64,000 bases of DNA from Massilia rhizosphaerae (GCF_016093545.1 NZ_JADKYX010000009.1:1-64000), one strand, 5' to 3'; positions 46,054 to 55,775 are shown, counted from the stretch's first letter. The notes: generated by a model from the letters alone, not told the origin. Program-made: numbers and translations.

Positions 46054-46848
46054 TTATTCTCCTGCTTTCTCAGCAGCCGGCTTGGCAGCGCGGCGGCCTG
46101 CGGGTGCGGTACCTGGCTTGGCGCCCGGGCGGCCACGGCCGGCCGGCTTGCCGTCGTCACGACGCGGACCGCGCGGCTTTTTCTCGTCGGCCGGAACGTC
46201 GATCACCGGTGCTTCGCCGGTCGGCGAACGGTCGCCCTTGTAAACCCAGACTTTCACGCCGATGATGCCGTACGTGGTCGAGGCTTCGCTGGTGCCGTAG
46301 TCGATGTCGGCGCGCAGGGTGTGCAGGGGCACACGGCCTTCGCGGTACCATTCGGTACGTGCGATCTCGATGCCGTTCAGACGGCCCGACGACATGATCT
46401 TGATGCCGACAGCGCCCAGACGCATCGCGTTCTGCATCGCGCGCTTCATGGCGCGACGGAACATGATACGTTTTTCGAGCTGCTGGGCGATCGAGTCGGC
46501 GATCAGCTGCGAGTCGATTTCCGGCTTGCGGATTTCTTCGATATTGACGTGCACGGGCACGCCCATGATCTTCGTCAGCGACGACTTCAGGACTTCGATG
46601 TCTTCGCCCTTCTTGCCGATGACGACGCCCGGACGCGACGAGTAGATCGTGAAGCGCGCGTTCTTGGCAGGACGCTCGATGACGATGCGGCCGACGGAGG
46701 CGTTCTTCAGCTTCTTCTTCAGGAAAGCGCGAGCTTCCAGGTCTTCCTTCAGCATGTCGGCGAAATTGCCGTTGCCAGCGTACCAGCGCGATGCCCAGTT
46801 ACGGGTGACCGCCAGGCGGAAGCCGGTTGGGTGGATTTTCTGACCCAT
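46054..46848 (-). CDS. rpsC: 30S ribosomal protein S3
   Basis: 264-residue S3. The KH domain contains [16 protein letters not shown], followed by the C-terminal domain with [18 protein letters not shown]. Compared with about 233 residues in E. coli, it has an extra Pro/Gly/Arg/Ala-rich tail (after about residue 220), as in many betaproteobacteria. S3 lines the mRNA entry channel. Eleven bases after rplV. Confidence 0.99.
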   Translation of the reverse strand: MGQKIHPTGFRLAVTRNWASRWYAGNGNFADMLKEDLEARAFLKKKLKNASVGRIVIERPAKNARFTIYSSRPGVVIGKKGEDIEVLKSSLTKIMGVPVHVNIEEIRKPEIDSQLIADSIAQQLEKRIMFRRAMKRAMQNAMRLGAVGIKIMSSGRLNGIEIARTEWYREGRVPLHTLRADIDYGTSEASTTYGIIGVKVWVYKGDRSPTGEAPVIDVPADEKKPRGPRRDDGKPAGRGRPGAKPGTAPAGRRAAKPAAEKAGE

Positions 46849-46859
46849 CGTGTGACTCC

Positions 46860-47189
46860 TTAGTTACCGACAGTCACGAAGATGTGACAGGATTGTTTCG
46901 AAATGCGATCACCGCGGCCTTTGGCACGTGCCGTAAAGCGCTTCAGGATCGGGCCCTTTTCGACATAGATCTGAACGACCTTCAGTTCGTCGATGTCGGC
47001 ACCATCGTTGTGCTCGGCGTTCGCGATTGCGGACTCCAGCACCTTCTTGATGATGGTCGCGCCTTTCTTCGGGCTGAACTGCAGGATGTTCAGCGCGGCG
47101 TCGACTTTCTTGCCGCGGATCAGATCGGCGACGAGGCGGCCTTTCTGTTCCGACAGGCGGACGCCTTTGAGGATAGCTTTGGTTTCCAT
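46860..47189 (-). CDS. rplV: 50S ribosomal protein L22
   Basis: 109-residue L22 with [29 protein letters not shown] and a C-terminal beta-hairpin (around [20 protein letters not shown]) that reaches into the exit tunnel and contacts macrolides. Start and rpsS stop overlap as TAATG. Confidence 0.99.
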   Translation of the reverse strand: METKAILKGVRLSEQKGRLVADLIRGKKVDAALNILQFSPKKGATIIKKVLESAIANAEHNDGADIDELKVVQIYVEKGPILKRFTARAKGRGDRISKQSCHIFVTVGN

Positions 47190-47464
47190 TATTTCTTCGC
47201 CTTCTTGTCAGCGGCGTGGCCCTTGAACGTGCGGGTCAGGGCGAATTCGCCCAGCTTGTGACCCACCATGTTCTCGGACACGTACACCGGCACGTGCACT
47301 TTACCGTTGTGAACGGCGATCGTCAGACCGATGAAGTCCGGGGTGATCGTCGAGCGGCGCGACCAGGTTTTGACTGGCTTCTTGTCTTTGGTCGCTTGCG
47401 CGGTCTCGACTTTTTTCACCAGGTGGGCGTCGATGAACGGCCCTTTTTTCAATGAACGAGTCAT
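47189..47464 (-). CDS. rpsS: 30S ribosomal protein S19
   Basis: 91-residue S19: [20 protein letters not shown], and the family signature [26 protein letters not shown]. It forms the 30S head with S13. Encoded nine bases after rplB. Confidence 0.99.
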   Translation of the reverse strand: MTRSLKKGPFIDAHLVKKVETAQATKDKKPVKTWSRRSTITPDFIGLTIAVHNGKVHVPVYVSENMVGHKLGEFALTRTFKGHAADKKAKK

Positions 47465-47473
47465 GTCTTATCC

Positions 47474-48301
47474 TTATTTCTTGCCGCGGCGCGAAACGAT
47501 CATCGAAGAAGTACGCTTGTTCGAACGCGTCTTCTTGCCCTTCGTCTGCTGGCCCCATGGCGACACCGGGTGACGACCGGCAGCCGTACGACCTTCACCA
47601 CCACCGTGCGGGTGGTCGATCGGGTTCATCACGACACCGCGAACGGTCGGACGGACACCGCGCCAGCGCATTGCACCGGCTTTACCAATCTTGCGCAGGT
47701 TGTGCTCGCCGTTGCCGACTTCGCCAACCGTCGCGCGGCACTCGATGTGCACGCGGCGCACTTCACCCGAGCGCAGGCGGACCTGGGCGTAGGTACCTTC
47801 GCGGGCCATCAGCACGACGCCGGCGCCTGCGGTACGGGCCATCTGAGCACCCTTACCCGGCAGCATTTCGACGCAGTGCATGGTGGTGCCGACCGGAATG
47901 TTACGGATCGGCAGGCAGTTACCCGACTTGATCGGCGCTTCCGAGCCGTTCATGACGGTATCGCCCACGGCCATGCCCTTGGTGGCGATGATGTACGCGC
48001 GGTGACCGTCGGCGTAGCACACCAGAGCGATGTGCGCGCTGCGGTTCGGGTCGTACTCGATGCGCTCGACCTTGGCCGGGATACCGTCCTTGTTGCGCTT
48101 GAAGTCGACCACGCGGTAGTGGTGCTTGTGACCACCGCCGATGTGGCGGGTGGTGATGTGACCGTTGTTATTGCGGCCAGCGGTCTTCGATTTCTTCTCA
48201 ACCAGGGCTGCGAACGGGCGACCCTTGTACAGGTCGGCGTTCACAACCTTCACCATGCCGCGGCGGCCTGGGGAGGTTGGCTTCATCTTAACGAGTGCCA
48301 T
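47474..48301 (-). CDS. rplB: 50S ribosomal protein L2
   Basis: 275-residue L2. The OB and SH3-like domains are followed by the extended loop [21 protein letters not shown], containing the histidine important near the peptidyl transferase centre. Its ATG overlaps the rplW stop as TAATG. Confidence 0.99.
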   Translation of the reverse strand: MALVKMKPTSPGRRGMVKVVNADLYKGRPFAALVEKKSKTAGRNNNGHITTRHIGGGHKHHYRVVDFKRNKDGIPAKVERIEYDPNRSAHIALVCYADGHRAYIIATKGMAVGDTVMNGSEAPIKSGNCLPIRNIPVGTTMHCVEMLPGKGAQMARTAGAGVVLMAREGTYAQVRLRSGEVRRVHIECRATVGEVGNGEHNLRKIGKAGAMRWRGVRPTVRGVVMNPIDHPHGGGEGRTAAGRHPVSPWGQQTKGKKTRSNKRTSSMIVSRRGKK

Positions 48302-48618
48302 TATTTAGCCTCCTCGACAAAATTGATTTCCTGGCCCGGCTTCAGGGCCACGAAAGCGCGCTTGGTGTGGTTGCGACGGCCGGTGAAACGGCCCGAACGC
48401 TTCTGCTTGCCTTCGCGGTTCACGGTCTGCACCGATTCCACTTGTACCTTGAACAGCAGTTCGACGGCGGCTTTGATTTCCGGCTTGGTCGCGTCCGGCA
48501 GGACCTTGAACACGATCTGTTCGTTCTTTTCCGCGACGAAGGTCGCCTTTTCGGAAATGACCGGAGCCAGCAGCACCTTCATCAGGCGCTCTTCGCTGAA
48601 TTTGATTGCGGCGCTCAT
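48301..48618 (-). CDS. rplW: 50S ribosomal protein L23
   Basis: 105-residue L23 with [29 protein letters not shown] at the N-terminal side and RKKRSGRF-type basic loop. It is the docking site for trigger factor and SRP. It overlaps rplD by four bases (ATGA). Confidence 0.99.
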   Translation of the reverse strand: MSAAIKFSEERLMKVLLAPVISEKATFVAEKNEQIVFKVLPDATKPEIKAAVELLFKVQVESVQTVNREGKQKRSGRFTGRRNHTKRAFVALKPGQEINFVEEAK

Positions 48619-49235
48619 GCGTACATCTCCTCGATCTTGGCCAGAGCAGCTTTGGTGACCAGGACTTTCTTGTAGAACACCAGCGACATCGGGTCGGCAT
48701 GCTTCGGCTCGACAACCAGCACGTTCGGCAGGTTGCGCGATGCCAGCAGCAGGTTTTCATCGATGGTGTCGGTGATCACCAGGACCGAGTCCAGACCCAT
48801 GCCCTGCAGCTTTTGCGACAGCAGCTTGGTCTTCGGGGCTTCGACGGTCAGGTTCTCGATGACGTTCAGGCGGTCTTCGCGGGCCAGCTGCGAGAAGATC
48901 GAGCAGATACCTGCGCGATGCATCTTCTTGTTGACCTTGTGCGAGAAGTTCTCGTCCGGCGAGTTCGGGAAGATGCGACCACCGCCACGCCACAGCGGCG
49001 ACGACGACATACCGGCACGAGCGCGGCCCGTACCTTTTTGACGCCACGGCTTCTTGGTCGTGTGGGAGACTTCTTCACGATCCTTCTGCTTGCGGTTGCC
49101 GCTGCGCGCGTTGGCGGCGTAGGCGACCACGATCTGGTGGATCAGGGCTTCGTTGTAATCACGGCCGAACACGGTGTCGGCGGCGTTGACTGCGGCGCCA
49201 GCTTGACCTTGCTCATTCAGGAGCTTGAGTTCCAT
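48615..49235 (-). CDS. rplD: 50S ribosomal protein L4
   Basis: 206-residue L4 with the long internal loop [31 protein letters not shown] that lines the exit tunnel. In E. coli, L4 represses the S10 operon through its leader. The leader upstream of rplC here has hairpins that could play that part, but no E. coli-like S10 leader can be claimed. Three bases after rplC. Confidence 0.99.
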   Translation of the reverse strand: MELKLLNEQGQAGAAVNAADTVFGRDYNEALIHQIVVAYAANARSGNRKQKDREEVSHTTKKPWRQKGTGRARAGMSSSPLWRGGGRIFPNSPDENFSHKVNKKMHRAGICSIFSQLAREDRLNVIENLTVEAPKTKLLSQKLQGMGLDSVLVITDTIDENLLLASRNLPNVLVVEPKHADPMSLVFYKKVLVTKAALAKIEEMYA

Positions 49236-49238
49236 CGC

Positions 49239-49895
49239 TTATGCTCCTTTCTTGGCTTTGACCTTGACTGCAGGCTTGACGATCACTTGACCGTTCTTGG
49301 CGCCAGGAACGGCACCCTTAACCAGCAGCAGTTGACGCTCGGCGTCGATACGGGCGATTTCCAGGTTCTGGGTGGTGACAGTGACATCACCCATGTGACC
49401 GGTCATGCGCTTGCCCGGGAACACGCGGCCCGGATCCTGCGCCATACCGATGGAGCCAGGAACGTTGTGCGAACGCGAGTTACCGTGGGTCTGACGACCC
49501 GACGCGAAGTTGTGGCGCTTGATGGTACCGGCGTAGCCCTTACCGATCGAGGTGCCTTGCACGTCGATTTTCTGGCCCACTTCGAACATCGAGACATTGA
49601 CTGCGTCGCCAGCTTTGAAACCAGCGGCTTGAGCGGCTTCGACGCGGAATTCCTTCAGCATCGTGCCGGCTTCGACGCCAGCTTTGGCGTAGTGACCGGC
49701 GGCGGCCTTGTTCACGCGGGAAGCGCGACGTTGACCGAAGACGACCTGAACTGCGGCATAACCATCAGTTTCAGGAGTTTTGATTTGCGCAACACGGTTG
49801 TTCGACACGTCCAGCACGGTGACGGGAATCGAATCGCCGTCGTCCGTGAAGATACGCATCATGCCAACCTTGCGACCGAGAAGGCCCAGGCTCAT
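49239..49895 (-). CDS. rplC: 50S ribosomal protein L3
   Basis: 218-residue L3. [20 protein letters not shown] opens the protein, and the central extension that approaches the peptidyl transferase centre has [39 protein letters not shown]. It is normally second in the S10 operon after rpsJ. Here it is the first gene of a separate transcript with its own promoter about 105 bases upstream. Confidence 0.99.
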   Translation of the reverse strand: MSLGLLGRKVGMMRIFTDDGDSIPVTVLDVSNNRVAQIKTPETDGYAAVQVVFGQRRASRVNKAAAGHYAKAGVEAGTMLKEFRVEAAQAAGFKAGDAVNVSMFEVGQKIDVQGTSIGKGYAGTIKRHNFASGRQTHGNSRSHNVPGSIGMAQDPGRVFPGKRMTGHMGDVTVTTQNLEIARIDAERQLLLVKGAVPGAKNGQVIVKPAVKVKAKKGA

Positions 49896-49940
49896 TTTTT
49901 CTCCATTCCCACCTACGATTGGGCGGGGCTAGTTGACTAT

Positions 49941-49995
49941 CGGAAGCTTTGAAACTTCCGCTAAAAACGCATGGGCCAAAAAAAGACAGGCCCAT
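49941..49995 (-). promoter_or_regulatory. Leader hairpins upstream of rplC
   Basis: Two hairpins in the leader of the rplC transcript: ATGGGCC/GGCCCAT with an 11-base U-rich loop (49971-49995) and CGGAAG/CTTCCG (49941-49960). They lie between the promoter and the rplC start and could be the site of ribosomal-protein autoregulation (L4 in E. coli), which is inference from position. Confidence 0.45.
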
Positions 49996-50008
49996 ACCGA
50001 AGCCGGCT

Positions 50009-50037
50009 AGTATAGCGCGCGCTGCGGATAGGCGCAA
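50009..50037 (-). promoter_or_regulatory. Sigma-70 promoter of the rplC-onward transcript
   Basis: On the minus strand TTGCGC (50032-50037) and TATACT (50009-50014) are separated by 17 bases. The predicted start site near 50001 leaves a leader of about 105 bases before rplC. The tRNA gene's terminator lies just upstream, so this is an independent promoter. Confidence 0.75.
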
Positions 50038-50121
50038 CAAGAGAATGCGGAGTTGACGCAGCCTGTTGCGTTTTACGCTAGAGTCATGGAGATCAGAGAA
50101 TCCGTTCGAGCTGAACGGCAC

Positions 50122-50147
50122 AGAAAAAGCACCTTGGCACTTTTTCT
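50122..50147 (-). terminator. Terminator-like hairpin after the tRNA gene
   Basis: AGAAAAAG / CTTTTTCT arms (8 bp) around a loop that itself contains CC/GG pairing give a hairpin with a U-rich 3' arm, 35 bases past the tRNA 3' end on the minus strand. It can end the tRNA transcript before the rplC promoter. Confidence 0.5.
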
Positions 50148-50181
50148 CTACAGGCTCGAGGCCTGCGACATGGAGGAATTC

Positions 50182-50258
50182 TGGTGGGCGGTGCAGGATT
50201 CGAACCTGCGACCCCTTGGATGTCGACCAAGTATTCTAACCAGCTGAACTAACCGCCC
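50182..50258 (-). tRNA. tRNA-Val(GAC)-like gene with C33
   Basis: 77 bases including an encoded CCA. The acceptor is GGGCGGT / ACCGCCC with discriminator A. The D arm is GTTC/GAAT, the anticodon stem CTTGG/CCAAG around the loop TCGACAT, and the T arm GCAGG-TTCGAAT-CCTGC. Aligning the loop places GAC at positions 34-36, hence valine, and the A73 discriminator also fits valine. Position 33 is C instead of the nearly universal U. The D arm and variable region resemble tRNA-Asp more than common tRNA-Val. It has its own promoter and terminator. Confidence 0.85.
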
Positions 50259-50268
50259 GGGGAGCCGC

Positions 50269-50298
50269 ATTATACGAGCATGTTTTAGCAAAGCGCAA
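50269..50298 (-). promoter_or_regulatory. Promoter of the tRNA gene
   Basis: A perfect TATAAT (50269-50274 on the minus strand) and TTGCGC (50293-50298) with an 18-base spacer. The start site falls a few bases before the tRNA 5' end at 50258. Confidence 0.75.
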
Positions 50299-50375
50299 TA
50301 GCCATCCTCAAAAACTTGTGCGTCACATCGAGCCCTTACAATAGTGCCCCGCAAGGACAACGAAAGGATGATCGG

Positions 50376-51455
50376 ATGAATTTGGTGTTCTTCAACAACA
50401 CGACACTCGCCTGGCTCACGGCCCTCGGCATCGCGGCCGGCGTCGCGCTGGCGCTGTACATCACCAAGCGAGTCGGCGTGCACCACATGCGCAAGCTGGC
50501 CGAACGCACGGAGACGCGGCTGGACGACATCGCCGTCGAGGCGCTCGACGGCACGCGGCTGCTGGCCATCGTCATCATGGGCCTGTTTGCCGGCAGTAAG
50601 TTTCTCGTATTGCCGCCGGAAGTGGACGTGTTCGCGGTGCGCGCGGCCATCGTCACGGGCCTCGTCCAGGCCGCGCTGTGGGGCCACCGCGCGCTGCGCG
50701 CCTGGCTGACGGATTATTACCAGAACCGCGCCGGCGATCCGGCCCGCGCCACGTCGGCGGCCGCCGTCGGCTTCATTGCGCAGACCGTGCTGTGGACCGT
50801 GCTGTTGCTGATGGTGCTGGACAATCTCGGCGTCAACATCACGACGCTCGTCGCCTCGCTGGGTATCGGCGGTATTGCGGTGGCACTGGCCGTCCAGAAC
50901 ATCCTCGGCGACCTGTTCGCGTCGCTCTCCATCGTGCTCGACAAGCCGTTCGTCATCGGCGACTTCATCATCGTCGACAAATACCTGGGCACCGTGGAAT
51001 ACGTGGGCCTCAAGACGACCCGGCTGCGCAGCCTGGGCGGCGAGCAGCTCGTGTTCTCGAACGCCGACCTGCTGAAGAGCCGCCTGCAGAACATGACGCG
51101 CATGAACCGGCGCCGCGCCGTGTTCACCGTCACCGTCACCTACGACACGCCGACAGCCACGCTGCGCCGCATCCCGGCCATGTTGACGGACATCGTCAAC
51201 AGCCAGGCACCCGTGACGTTCGACCGCGCCCACTTCAGCGGCATGGCGGCCTCGTCGCTGAACTTCGACGTCGTGTACTGGGTGGAGACGGCGGATTTCA
51301 ACGTCTACATGAACATCCAGCAGGAAATCTATCTGCAGATCATGGACCGGTTCGCGGCCGAGGGCATCGAGTTCGCCTTCCCGACCCAGACCCTGTACAT
51401 GCACGACGTCCGCGCGCCGGAAGCGGTGGCGCCGCCAGCCCCGGCGGCCAGCTAA
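50376..51455 (+). CDS. MscS-family mechanosensitive channel
   Basis: 359-residue small-conductance mechanosensitive channel type protein. Four or five helices in the first 185 residues end with the pore-lining helix region ASLGIGGIAVALAVQNILGDLFASL (about residues 160-184). It is followed by the beta domain (DKPFVIGDFIIVDKYLGTVEYVGLKTTRLRS, about 190-222) and an alpha/beta C-terminal domain. It relieves osmotic downshock. The start has AAAGGAT just upstream. It is convergent with the lacI-type gene and divergent from the tRNA. Confidence 0.95.
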   Translation: MNLVFFNNTTLAWLTALGIAAGVALALYITKRVGVHHMRKLAERTETRLDDIAVEALDGTRLLAIVIMGLFAGSKFLVLPPEVDVFAVRAAIVTGLVQAALWGHRALRAWLTDYYQNRAGDPARATSAAAVGFIAQTVLWTVLLLMVLDNLGVNITTLVASLGIGGIAVALAVQNILGDLFASLSIVLDKPFVIGDFIIVDKYLGTVEYVGLKTTRLRSLGGEQLVFSNADLLKSRLQNMTRMNRRRAVFTVTVTYDTPTATLRRIPAMLTDIVNSQAPVTFDRAHFSGMAASSLNFDVVYWVETADFNVYMNIQQEIYLQIMDRFAAEGIEFAFPTQTLYMHDVRAPEAVAPPAPAAS

Positions 51456-51465
51456 CTCGTACCTG

Positions 51466-52467
51466 TTATTGCAGCGGTGCCGTGGACGCCCGCACCACGA
51501 GGGTGCTGGGCAGCGCCATGCTGCGCAGCGGCACGCAGCCGCTGCGGATACGCTCGATCAGGCGCGCGATCGCGAGACTGGCCATGGCGCGCTTGGGCGG
51601 CGCCACCGTCGTCAGCGGCGGCAGCGCGTAGCCGGCGCCGGCGATGTCGTCATAGCCGACGACGGACAACTGCGCCGGCACGCGCACGCCGGCCACGCCC
51701 GCCGCGCACAACCCGCCCAGCGCCATCAGGTCGCTCGTCACGAACACGGCAGTCGGCGGATGCGGGTCGGCGAGCAGGCGCGTAAAGGCCGCATGGCCGC
51801 CGGCGCTCGTGAATTCCTCGTGCACGATGCGCACGGGCGGCACCGTCAACCCGGCCTCCGTCATCGCGCGCAGGAAACCGCCGACGCGCTCGCGCGTGCG
51901 CGGCAGGTCGGCCGGGCCGGCCACGCAGGCGATGTCGCGGTGCCCAAGTTCGATCAAATGGCGCGCGGCCGCGTGGCCGCCCTCTTCCTGGCCGGCGAGG
52001 ATCAGGTCCGCGTCGAGGCCGGGCAGCGCACGCTCCAGCTGGACGATCGGGACCGCTTCGTGGCGCACCAATAAATCCTGTTCGTCGTCGGCGCCGCTGG
52101 CGACGAGCACGAGGCCATCGATGCGCTTTTCCATCAGCAGGCGCAGATACGCCGTCTGCTTTTGCGCGCCGCCGTGCGCGTTGCACAGGATGATGTTATA
52201 GCCGAGCTCGAACGCCGCGTCCTCGATCCAACGGATCAGCTCGGCGAAATATGGATTGGACGAGTTCGGCACGAGCACGCCGATCGTATGGGTCTTGTCG
52301 TTCTTGAGGCTGCGCGCGACGGCGCTCGGGATGTAGCGCATCTCGTCGATGATGCCCAGCACGCGCCGGCGCACGTCGTCGCTGACGACGCGTGTGTTGT
52401 TGATCACGTGAGACACCGTGGAGATCGACACCCCGGCGCGCTCCGCTACCTGCTTCATGGTCGCCAT
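51466..52467 (-). CDS. LacI-family transcriptional regulator
   Basis: 333 residues. The N-terminal LacI helix-turn-helix and hinge (MATMKQVAERAGVSISTVSHVINNTRVVS to MRYIPSAVARSLK, residues 1-55) are followed by a periplasmic-binding-protein-like ligand domain with TIGVLVPNSSNPYFAELI and VVGYDDIAGAGYALPPLTTV. It is divergent from the purine permease/deaminase pair across a 463-bp control region, so purines or their derivatives are likely effectors; this is inference. Confidence 0.95.
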   Translation of the reverse strand: MATMKQVAERAGVSISTVSHVINNTRVVSDDVRRRVLGIIDEMRYIPSAVARSLKNDKTHTIGVLVPNSSNPYFAELIRWIEDAAFELGYNIILCNAHGGAQKQTAYLRLLMEKRIDGLVLVASGADDEQDLLVRHEAVPIVQLERALPGLDADLILAGQEEGGHAAARHLIELGHRDIACVAGPADLPRTRERVGGFLRAMTEAGLTVPPVRIVHEEFTSAGGHAAFTRLLADPHPPTAVFVTSDLMALGGLCAAGVAGVRVPAQLSVVGYDDIAGAGYALPPLTTVAPPKRAMASLAIARLIERIRSGCVPLRSMALPSTLVVRASTAPLQ

Positions 52468-52930
52468 CGCGTTCCTCCTGAGGCGCGATTATCACCGATG
52501 CATTTCAGTAATTACAACCACCGGCACAGTCCGTATTCAAGATCAGGACGATATCCGGCTTATCAAGAGGGCGCGGCGAGCGGCGCCGATCTGATATTTT
52601 CACGCAAAACGCTCTTGAGAAATTGTATACAAAGCGTGTGAAAATATCGCGCGCCCCTCTTGAGCGACACTGTTTTATGCGACTCTTTCGACACGGAAAC
52701 TGTATACAAATTCGTTGACAGTGCTGTCATGCGGGGGCATCATGATTTCGATACAAGGCCGCCGCAGAGTGGCCCCAAGCTTCGTGGAGACGTCATCGCG
52801 TTCCCGGCCGTATCCCGGCCCCGCCCGCCCTTCGGTTGCATCCGCATCACGGATTGCCTGCCGTGGTCGACCGTCCTCCACTGTCCGGATTCCCTCGACG
52901 TACCCAGGACACCATTCGACGGAGACACAC
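52468..52930. promoter_or_regulatory. Complex control region between lacI-type gene and purine permease
   Basis: No gene in these 463 bases. TTGTATACAA (52623-52632) and TGTATACA (52701-52708) are two copies of one palindrome. Around the first copy nest GATATTTTCAC/GTGAAAATATC (52593-52603/52638-52648) and TCAAGAGGGCGCG / CGCGCCCCTCTTGA (52563-52575/52650-52663, one-base bulge). CTCTTGAG is repeated directly at 52612-52619 and 52657-52664. A plus-strand promoter TTGACA (52715-52720), 17 bases, CATCAT (52738-52743) follows the second palindrome, leaving a leader of about 180 bases before the permease. Confidence 0.6.
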
Positions 52931-54280
52931 ATGAACAACCTGCTGTACAAGGTCGACGACCGCCCTCCCCTCCTCACCACGACGCTGCTGGCGGCCCAGC
53001 ACATGCTGGCCGCGCTCGGCGGCATCATCGCCGTGCCGCTCGTCGTCGGCGCCATCCTCAAACTGCCCGCGGACCAGGTCGTCGCCCTCGTCAACGCGGC
53101 GCTGCTGGGCTCGGGCATCGTCACGATCGTCCAGTGCAAAGGCGTCGGCCCGATCGGCATCCGCCTGCCTTGCGTGATGGGCACGAGCTTCGCCTTCGTC
53201 GGCGCCGCGATCAGCATCGGCTTCGAGCACGGCGTGGCGGGCATCCTCGGGTCCTCGCTCGCCGGCTCCGTGATCATGATCGTCGGCAGCTTCTTCATGC
53301 CGCAGATCCGCAAGCTGTTCCCGCACCAGGTGACGGCCGTCGTCGTCACGATGATCGGCCTGTCGCTCGTCCCCGTCGCCGTCGACTGGGCGGCCGGCGG
53401 CAAGGGCGCCGGCGACTACGGCGCGCCCACACACCTGGGCATCGCCCTGTTCGTGCTGGCCGTCGTCGTCGCGCTGGTCCAATTCGGCAAGGGCATCGTC
53501 TCGGCATCGGCCATCGTGATCGGCATCGCGATCGGATACGCCATCTGCCTGGGCCTCGGCATCGTCGACTTCGCGAGCGTGCAGCGGGCCGCGGTGTTCG
53601 CGCTGCCGCAGCCGCTGCGCTTCGGCATGAGCTTCCCGCCCAGCGGCATCCTCGCGATGGGCCTGGCCTATGTCGTCACGATGGTCGAAACGACCGGCAC
53701 CTTCATGGCGCTGGGCGCCGCGACGGAGACGAAGATGCGCGGCACCCTGCTCAAGCGCGGCGTGCTGTGCGACGGCGTCGGCTCCGCGTTCGCGTCGACG
53801 CTCGGCGCGCCGCCGATGTCGACGTTCGCGCAGAACGTGGGCGTCATCTCGCTGACGGGCGTCGCCAGCCGCCACGTCGTCGCGCTGACCGGCGTGATGC
53901 TCGCGCTGGCCGGCCTGTTCCCGGTGCTGGGCGCCGTCGTCGTCACGATCCCGCAGCCCGTGCTGGGCGGCGCCGGTCTCATGATGTTCGCGATGATCCT
54001 CGCGGCGGGCGTGCAGATGCTGGGCAAGGTCGAGCACGACAAGCGCACGGGCCTCATCATCGCCGTGTCGATCGGCTGCGGCCTCGCGGTCAGCGTGCGG
54101 CCGGAACTGCTGGCCAAGCTGCCGTCGTTCGTCAACGACATCTTCGGCTCCGGCATCAGCACGGGCGCCATCATGGCTGTCCTGTTGAACCTGGTGCTGC
54201 CGAACCGTCCCGTGGAAGTCCACGACGACGAAGAAGACGTCCCCCAGCCGCTGCTGGTGAAAGACTTGGAGGCGGTCTGA
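52931..54280 (+). CDS. NCS2 xanthine/uric acid-type permease
   Basis: 449-residue nucleobase:cation symporter-2 with about 14 membrane segments. Family markers are the AAQHMLAALGG start motif with the conserved QH (about residue 23), the substrate-site segment VETTGTFMALG (about 255), and the NCS2 signature around FAQNVGVISLTGVASRHV (about 300-317). The latter in this form points to the xanthine/urate branch rather than uracil. It imports purine bases by proton symport. GGAG precedes the start. An 82-base gap separates it from the deaminase-like gene. Confidence 0.92.
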   Translation: MNNLLYKVDDRPPLLTTTLLAAQHMLAALGGIIAVPLVVGAILKLPADQVVALVNAALLGSGIVTIVQCKGVGPIGIRLPCVMGTSFAFVGAAISIGFEHGVAGILGSSLAGSVIMIVGSFFMPQIRKLFPHQVTAVVVTMIGLSLVPVAVDWAAGGKGAGDYGAPTHLGIALFVLAVVVALVQFGKGIVSASAIVIGIAIGYAICLGLGIVDFASVQRAAVFALPQPLRFGMSFPPSGILAMGLAYVVTMVETTGTFMALGAATETKMRGTLLKRGVLCDGVGSAFASTLGAPPMSTFAQNVGVISLTGVASRHVVALTGVMLALAGLFPVLGAVVVTIPQPVLGGAGLMMFAMILAAGVQMLGKVEHDKRTGLIIAVSIGCGLAVSVRPELLAKLPSFVNDIFGSGISTGAIMAVLLNLVLPNRPVEVHDDEEDVPQPLLVKDLEAV

Positions 54281-54295
54281 CGGGGACACTCCCGA

Positions 54296-54333
54296 CATTG
54301 TTTCCGCAGTGCCCGCGCATTGTTTCCGCAGTG
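54296..54333. repeat. Tandem 16-bp direct repeat
   Basis: CATTGTTTCCGCAGTG occurs exactly twice with a 22-base period (54296-54311 and 54318-54333) in the 82-bp gap between the permease and deaminase-like genes, just upstream of the latter's ribosome-binding site. It may be a remnant of a dispersed repeat, an operator pair or a slippage product. Confidence 0.7.
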
Positions 54334-54362
54334 TTGAATATTTAAAAAAGGTGGAACAAGCA

Positions 54363-55724
54363 ATGAGCAAAACGCTCCTGATCAAGAACGCGCGCGTCCT
54401 CGTGACGATGGACGACGCGCGCCGCGAAATCCCGGACGGCGCCGTGTTCGTGCGCGACAACGTCATCGAACAGGTCGGCCCGACGGCGGACCTGCCGCAC
54501 GACGCCGACGACGTCATCGACGCGCGCGGCCACGTCGTCATCCCGGGCCTCGTCAACACGCATCACCACATGTATCAAAGCCTCACGCGCGCGATCCCGG
54601 CCGCGCAGGACGGCGAGTTGTTCGACTGGCTGACGAACCTGTATCCCGTCTGGGCGAACCTGACGGGAGAAATGGTGCACGTATCGACGCTCACGGCGAT
54701 GGCGGAACTGATCCTCTCGGGCTGCACGACGAGCAGCGATCACCTGTACATCTACCCGAACGATTGCCGCCTGGACGACAGCATCGAGGCCGCGCACACG
54801 ATCGGCATGCGCTTCCACGCGGCGCGCGGCGCGATGAGCGTGGGCCGCTCGCAAGGGGGCCTGCCGCCGGACAGCGTCGTCGAGAGCGAGGCGGCGATCC
54901 TGAAGGACACGCAACGCCTGATCGAGACTTATCACGACGCGGCGCGCCACGCCATGCAACGCATCGTCGTGGCGCCCTGCTCGCCGTTCTCCGTGTCGCG
55001 CGACCTGATGAAGGAAGCGGCGCGGCTGGCGCGCAGCCACGGCGTGTCGCTGCACACGCACCTGGCGGAAAACGCCAACGACATCGCCTACAGCCGCGAA
55101 ACATTCAATATGACGCCGGCCGAATACGCGGAAGACTGCGGCTGGGTGGGCCGCGACGTGTGGCATGCGCACTGCGTGCAGCTGGACGACGCGGGCATGC
55201 ACCTGTTCGCGCGGACCGGCACCGGCGTCGCGCACTGCCCGTGCTCGAACATGCGGCTCGCGTCCGGCATCGCGCCCGTACGCAAGATGGTCGACCTTGG
55301 CGTGCCCATGGGCCTGGGCGTGGACGGCAGCGCGTCGAACGACGGCGCGCACATGCTGGGCGAGGTGCGCCAGGCGATGCTGCTGCAGCGCGTGGGCTTC
55401 GGTCCGGACGCGATGACGGCGCGCCAGGCGCTGGAACTGGCCACGCTGGGCGGCGCGAAAGTGCTGAACCGCGACGACATCGGCAGCATCGCGCCCGGCA
55501 TGGCGGCGGACATCGTGATGTTCAAGCTGGATGGTGTCGGCTTCGCGGGGGGGCTGCACGACCCGGTGGCGGCGCTCGTGTTCTGCACGCCGGCCAACGT
55601 ACATCACAGCATCATCGACGGGAAAATCGTCGTGAAGGATGGGGTACTCAGGACGGTCGATCTGCCCGTCGTGCTGGAGCGACATAACCGGCTGGCGGAG
55701 GAATTGGCGCGGAAAGCCGCCTGA
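54363..55724 (+). CDS. 8-oxoguanine deaminase-like amidohydrolase
   Basis: 453-residue amidohydrolase-superfamily enzyme. Metal ligands are visible in [12 protein letters not shown] (about residue 68), the histidine in HTHLAEN (about 235), the HAHCVQLD segment (about 270) and the catalytic aspartate in [16 protein letters not shown] (about 320). The arrangement and length match the 8-oxoguanine deaminase/hydroxydechloroatrazine ethylaminohydrolase group. It would deaminate an oxidised guanine to urate, and the purine permease next to it fits that role. It lies downstream of that permease on the plus strand and ends at a bidirectional terminator. Confidence 0.88.
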   Translation: MSKTLLIKNARVLVTMDDARREIPDGAVFVRDNVIEQVGPTADLPHDADDVIDARGHVVIPGLVNTHHHMYQSLTRAIPAAQDGELFDWLTNLYPVWANLTGEMVHVSTLTAMAELILSGCTTSSDHLYIYPNDCRLDDSIEAAHTIGMRFHAARGAMSVGRSQGGLPPDSVVESEAAILKDTQRLIETYHDAARHAMQRIVVAPCSPFSVSRDLMKEAARLARSHGVSLHTHLAENANDIAYSRETFNMTPAEYAEDCGWVGRDVWHAHCVQLDDAGMHLFARTGTGVAHCPCSNMRLASGIAPVRKMVDLGVPMGLGVDGSASNDGAHMLGEVRQAMLLQRVGFGPDAMTARQALELATLGGAKVLNRDDIGSIAPGMAADIVMFKLDGVGFAGGLHDPVAALVFCTPANVHHSIIDGKIVVKDGVLRTVDLPVVLERHNRLAEELARKAA

Positions 55725-55740
55725 TCGCCGCACCAAAAGC

Positions 55741-55775
55741 AAACGGCCCATCCGCCAATAACGGATGGGCCGTTT
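55741..55775. terminator. Bidirectional terminator between deaminase-like gene and rpsJ
   Basis: Perfect 14-bp stem (AAACGGCCCATCCG / CGGATGGGCCGTTT) with a 7-base loop. A T-run follows on the plus strand, and a TTTGCTTTT tract follows on the minus strand. It ends the plus-strand deaminase transcript and also the rpsL-rpsG-fusA-tuf-rpsJ transcript, so rpsJ is separated transcriptionally from rplC. Confidence 0.88.

Noticed and set aside
52715..52930. N-terminal extension of the purine permease
   Set aside because: The frame is open upstream, but NCS2 proteins start near MNNLLYK, the ATG at 52931 has a GGAG box, and the upstream part covers the promoter and leader.
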